From Arsukibacterium ikkense (GTDB lineage: Bacteria > Pseudomonadota > Gammaproteobacteria > Enterobacterales > Alteromonadaceae), in assembly GCF_000987775.1 (NCBI RefSeq), contig NZ_LAHO01000012.1, positions 1-64,000 on the forward strand: a stretch of 64,000 nt of DNA, in the 5' to 3' direction. Under the pieces are notes generated by a model. It did not search any database. It was given only the letters and a program-made list of their open reading frames with translations, and had not been told where the DNA came from. Made by a program: the position numbers and the translations under genes. Positions within the stretch are counted from its first letter, which is position 1; each line of letters opens with the position of its first letter. Below are positions 62,921 through 64,000 of the stretch, in pieces.

Positions 62921-64000
62921 ATGGCTGCTGAGTTTGGCTCGGCGCAACCGCTGCTGCGCTTTATCAGTCAGCAGCAAGCGGGCAAACTGCGCTTAGCTGT
63001 GGTTTGCGGTACCCTGGCCAGCGCCTGCTTAATTGGCCAGTGGTATCTGTTATGTTGGCTGTTATATCAGAACCTGCTGGCCGCGCCCGGTTTTGCGCTG
63101 CCGCTACCGGTACTGGCGGGCATACTGGCCGTTATTGCGCTGCGTCTGCTGTTGTTGCGGGCGCAGGAGCTGTTAGCCAGTAACGCCAGTGTCGCCGGCC
63201 GCCAGGCTTTACGCCAGGCCTTGTTGCAAAGCTGGCAACGCCGGCCGGTGGATCAGCTGCAGTTGCAATCACCGGCCGCGCTGGCCAGCCAATGGCTGGA
63301 AGATGTTGAGGCGTTCGATGGCTATTTAGCCCGTTACTGGCCACAACAATACTTAACCTTGCTGTCGCCGCTGCTGATTTTGCTGGCGGTATGCAGTGTG
63401 GACTGGCTGGCCGGCTTACTGCTGTTAATCAGCGCACCGCTTATTCCGTTGTTTATGGTATTAGTCGGGCTGGGCGCTGAGCAGCTTAACCAGCGCCATT
63501 TTGTGCTGCGTCAGCGGCTGGCCGGCCATTTTCTGGATCGGATCAGGCAGTTAGCCACCATTCAGCGCTTACAGGCGGTGCAGGCCAGTCAGCTGGAAGT
63601 GGCCAGTCGCAGCGATCAGTATCGGCGGGTATTAATGCGTACTTTAAAAGTCGCGTTTTTATCCTCCGCCGTGCTGGAGTTTTTCAGTAGTGTCGCCATT
63701 GCCAGCGTAGCGCTGTATATCGGCTTTGGTTTACTGGGGGCCATCAGCTGGGGGCCGGCGGCTGGCCTTACCTTATTTTCCGGCTTGTTTATTTTAATAC
63801 TGGCGCCCGAGTTCTTTCAACCACTGCGCAGCTTTGCCCAGTTCTACCATGACAGAGCCAGCGCACTGGCTGCGGCCAACCAGTTAGCCCCCTTGCTATG
63901 CCCGGCCGATTTTCAAGCAGGCCAGCCAGCCAGCCCGGTCGCCCCGCTCCAGGCGTCAGCGCCGCCAGCGAGGCAACATCTGCTTATTAACCAGCTGGCG
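62921..64000 (+). CDS. cydD: CydD, ABC exporter subunit for cytochrome bd assembly (partial)
   Basis: The first 360 codons of an ABC transporter membrane/ATPase fusion cut by the window edge. Six helices of the membrane domain are visible, e.g. LVVCGTLASACLIGQWYLL and YLTLLSPLLILLAVCSVDWL. The ATP-binding part is just beyond. It follows cydAB at 23 bases, the usual place for cydD; the CydDC exporter supplies glutathione/cysteine to the periplasm, needed for bd assembly in E. coli. The ribosome site before ATG 62921 is weak. Confidence 0.85.
   Translation, partial: MAAEFGSAQPLLRFISQQQAGKLRLAVVCGTLASACLIGQWYLLCWLLYQNLLAAPGFALPLPVLAGILAVIALRLLLLRAQELLASNASVAGRQALRQALLQSWQRRPVDQLQLQSPAALASQWLEDVEAFDGYLARYWPQQYLTLLSPLLILLAVCSVDWLAGLLLLISAPLIPLFMVLVGLGAEQLNQRHFVLRQRLAGHFLDRIRQLATIQRLQAVQASQLEVASRSDQYRRVLMRTLKVAFLSSAVLEFFSSVAIASVALYIGFGLLGAISWGPAAGLTLFSGLFILILAPEFFQPLRSFAQFYHDRASALAAANQLAPLLCPADFQAGQPASPVAPLQASAPPARQHLLINQLA

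Overview
The window looks like chromosome of a gammaproteobacterium of the Alteromonadales / Rheinheimera-Alishewanella type. The evidence is a full mannose-sensitive haemagglutinin (MSHA) pilus locus directly upstream of mreBCD-maf-rng-yhdP-nitrilase-tldD. Genus is an inference from gene content and order only; I could not run a search.

Layout. (1) 0.1-2.8 kb: csrD (mshH-like degenerate GGDEF/EAL protein) and a convergent PLP-dependent deaminase/desulfhydrase. (2) 2.8-19.3 kb: an MSHA type IV pilus locus reading rightward without a visible internal terminator. It runs mshI, a PilN-like gene, mshJ, K, L, M, N, E, G, then the prepilins mshB, A, C, D, O, P and the large tip/adhesin-like mshQ. 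(3) 19.5-33.3 kb: housekeeping genes for cell shape (mreBCD), nucleotide sanitation (maf), RNA processing (rng), envelope lipid transport (yhdP), a nitrilase, tldD, ilvE, darP and pmbA. (4) 33.3-37.8 kb: an M3 metallopeptidase lipoprotein, a hybrid-less sensor histidine kinase and tRNA-Arg(CCG).

(5) 37.8-49.0 kb: an accessory region, visibly more AT-rich, that begins at the tRNA-Arg gene and has no integrase. It holds a small unknown gene, a BrxR/CapW-like WYL regulator, a membrane diguanylate cyclase, a prokaryotic viperin (pVip) translationally coupled to a HicA-like small protein, and a divergent 904-residue ankyrin protein of unknown function. It also holds a gene truncated by an IS256-family element, that element itself, a HipBA toxin-antitoxin pair with three evenly spaced operators, and a deleted second hipA copy. 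The pVip cassette is the most interesting part of the window: a predicted antiviral radical-SAM enzyme whose immediate partners are not the usual nucleotide kinase.

(6) 49.0-55.3 kb: a sufBCDS-sufA-sufT-sufE iron-sulfur assembly operon behind a near-perfect IscR type-1-like palindrome. (7) 55.4-64.0 kb: ferredoxin-NADP reductase, a copper-type TonB receptor (OprC/NosA-like), a leftward operon of a DUF2892 protein, a Tat-type sulfide:quinone reductase-like flavoprotein and a small membrane protein, and a divergent short-form (CIO-like) cytochrome bd operon followed by a cydD cut off by the window edge. A 17-bp palindrome (TGCGACA-N3-TGTCRCA) occurs both before the copper receptor and between the two divergent operons, suggesting one regulon.
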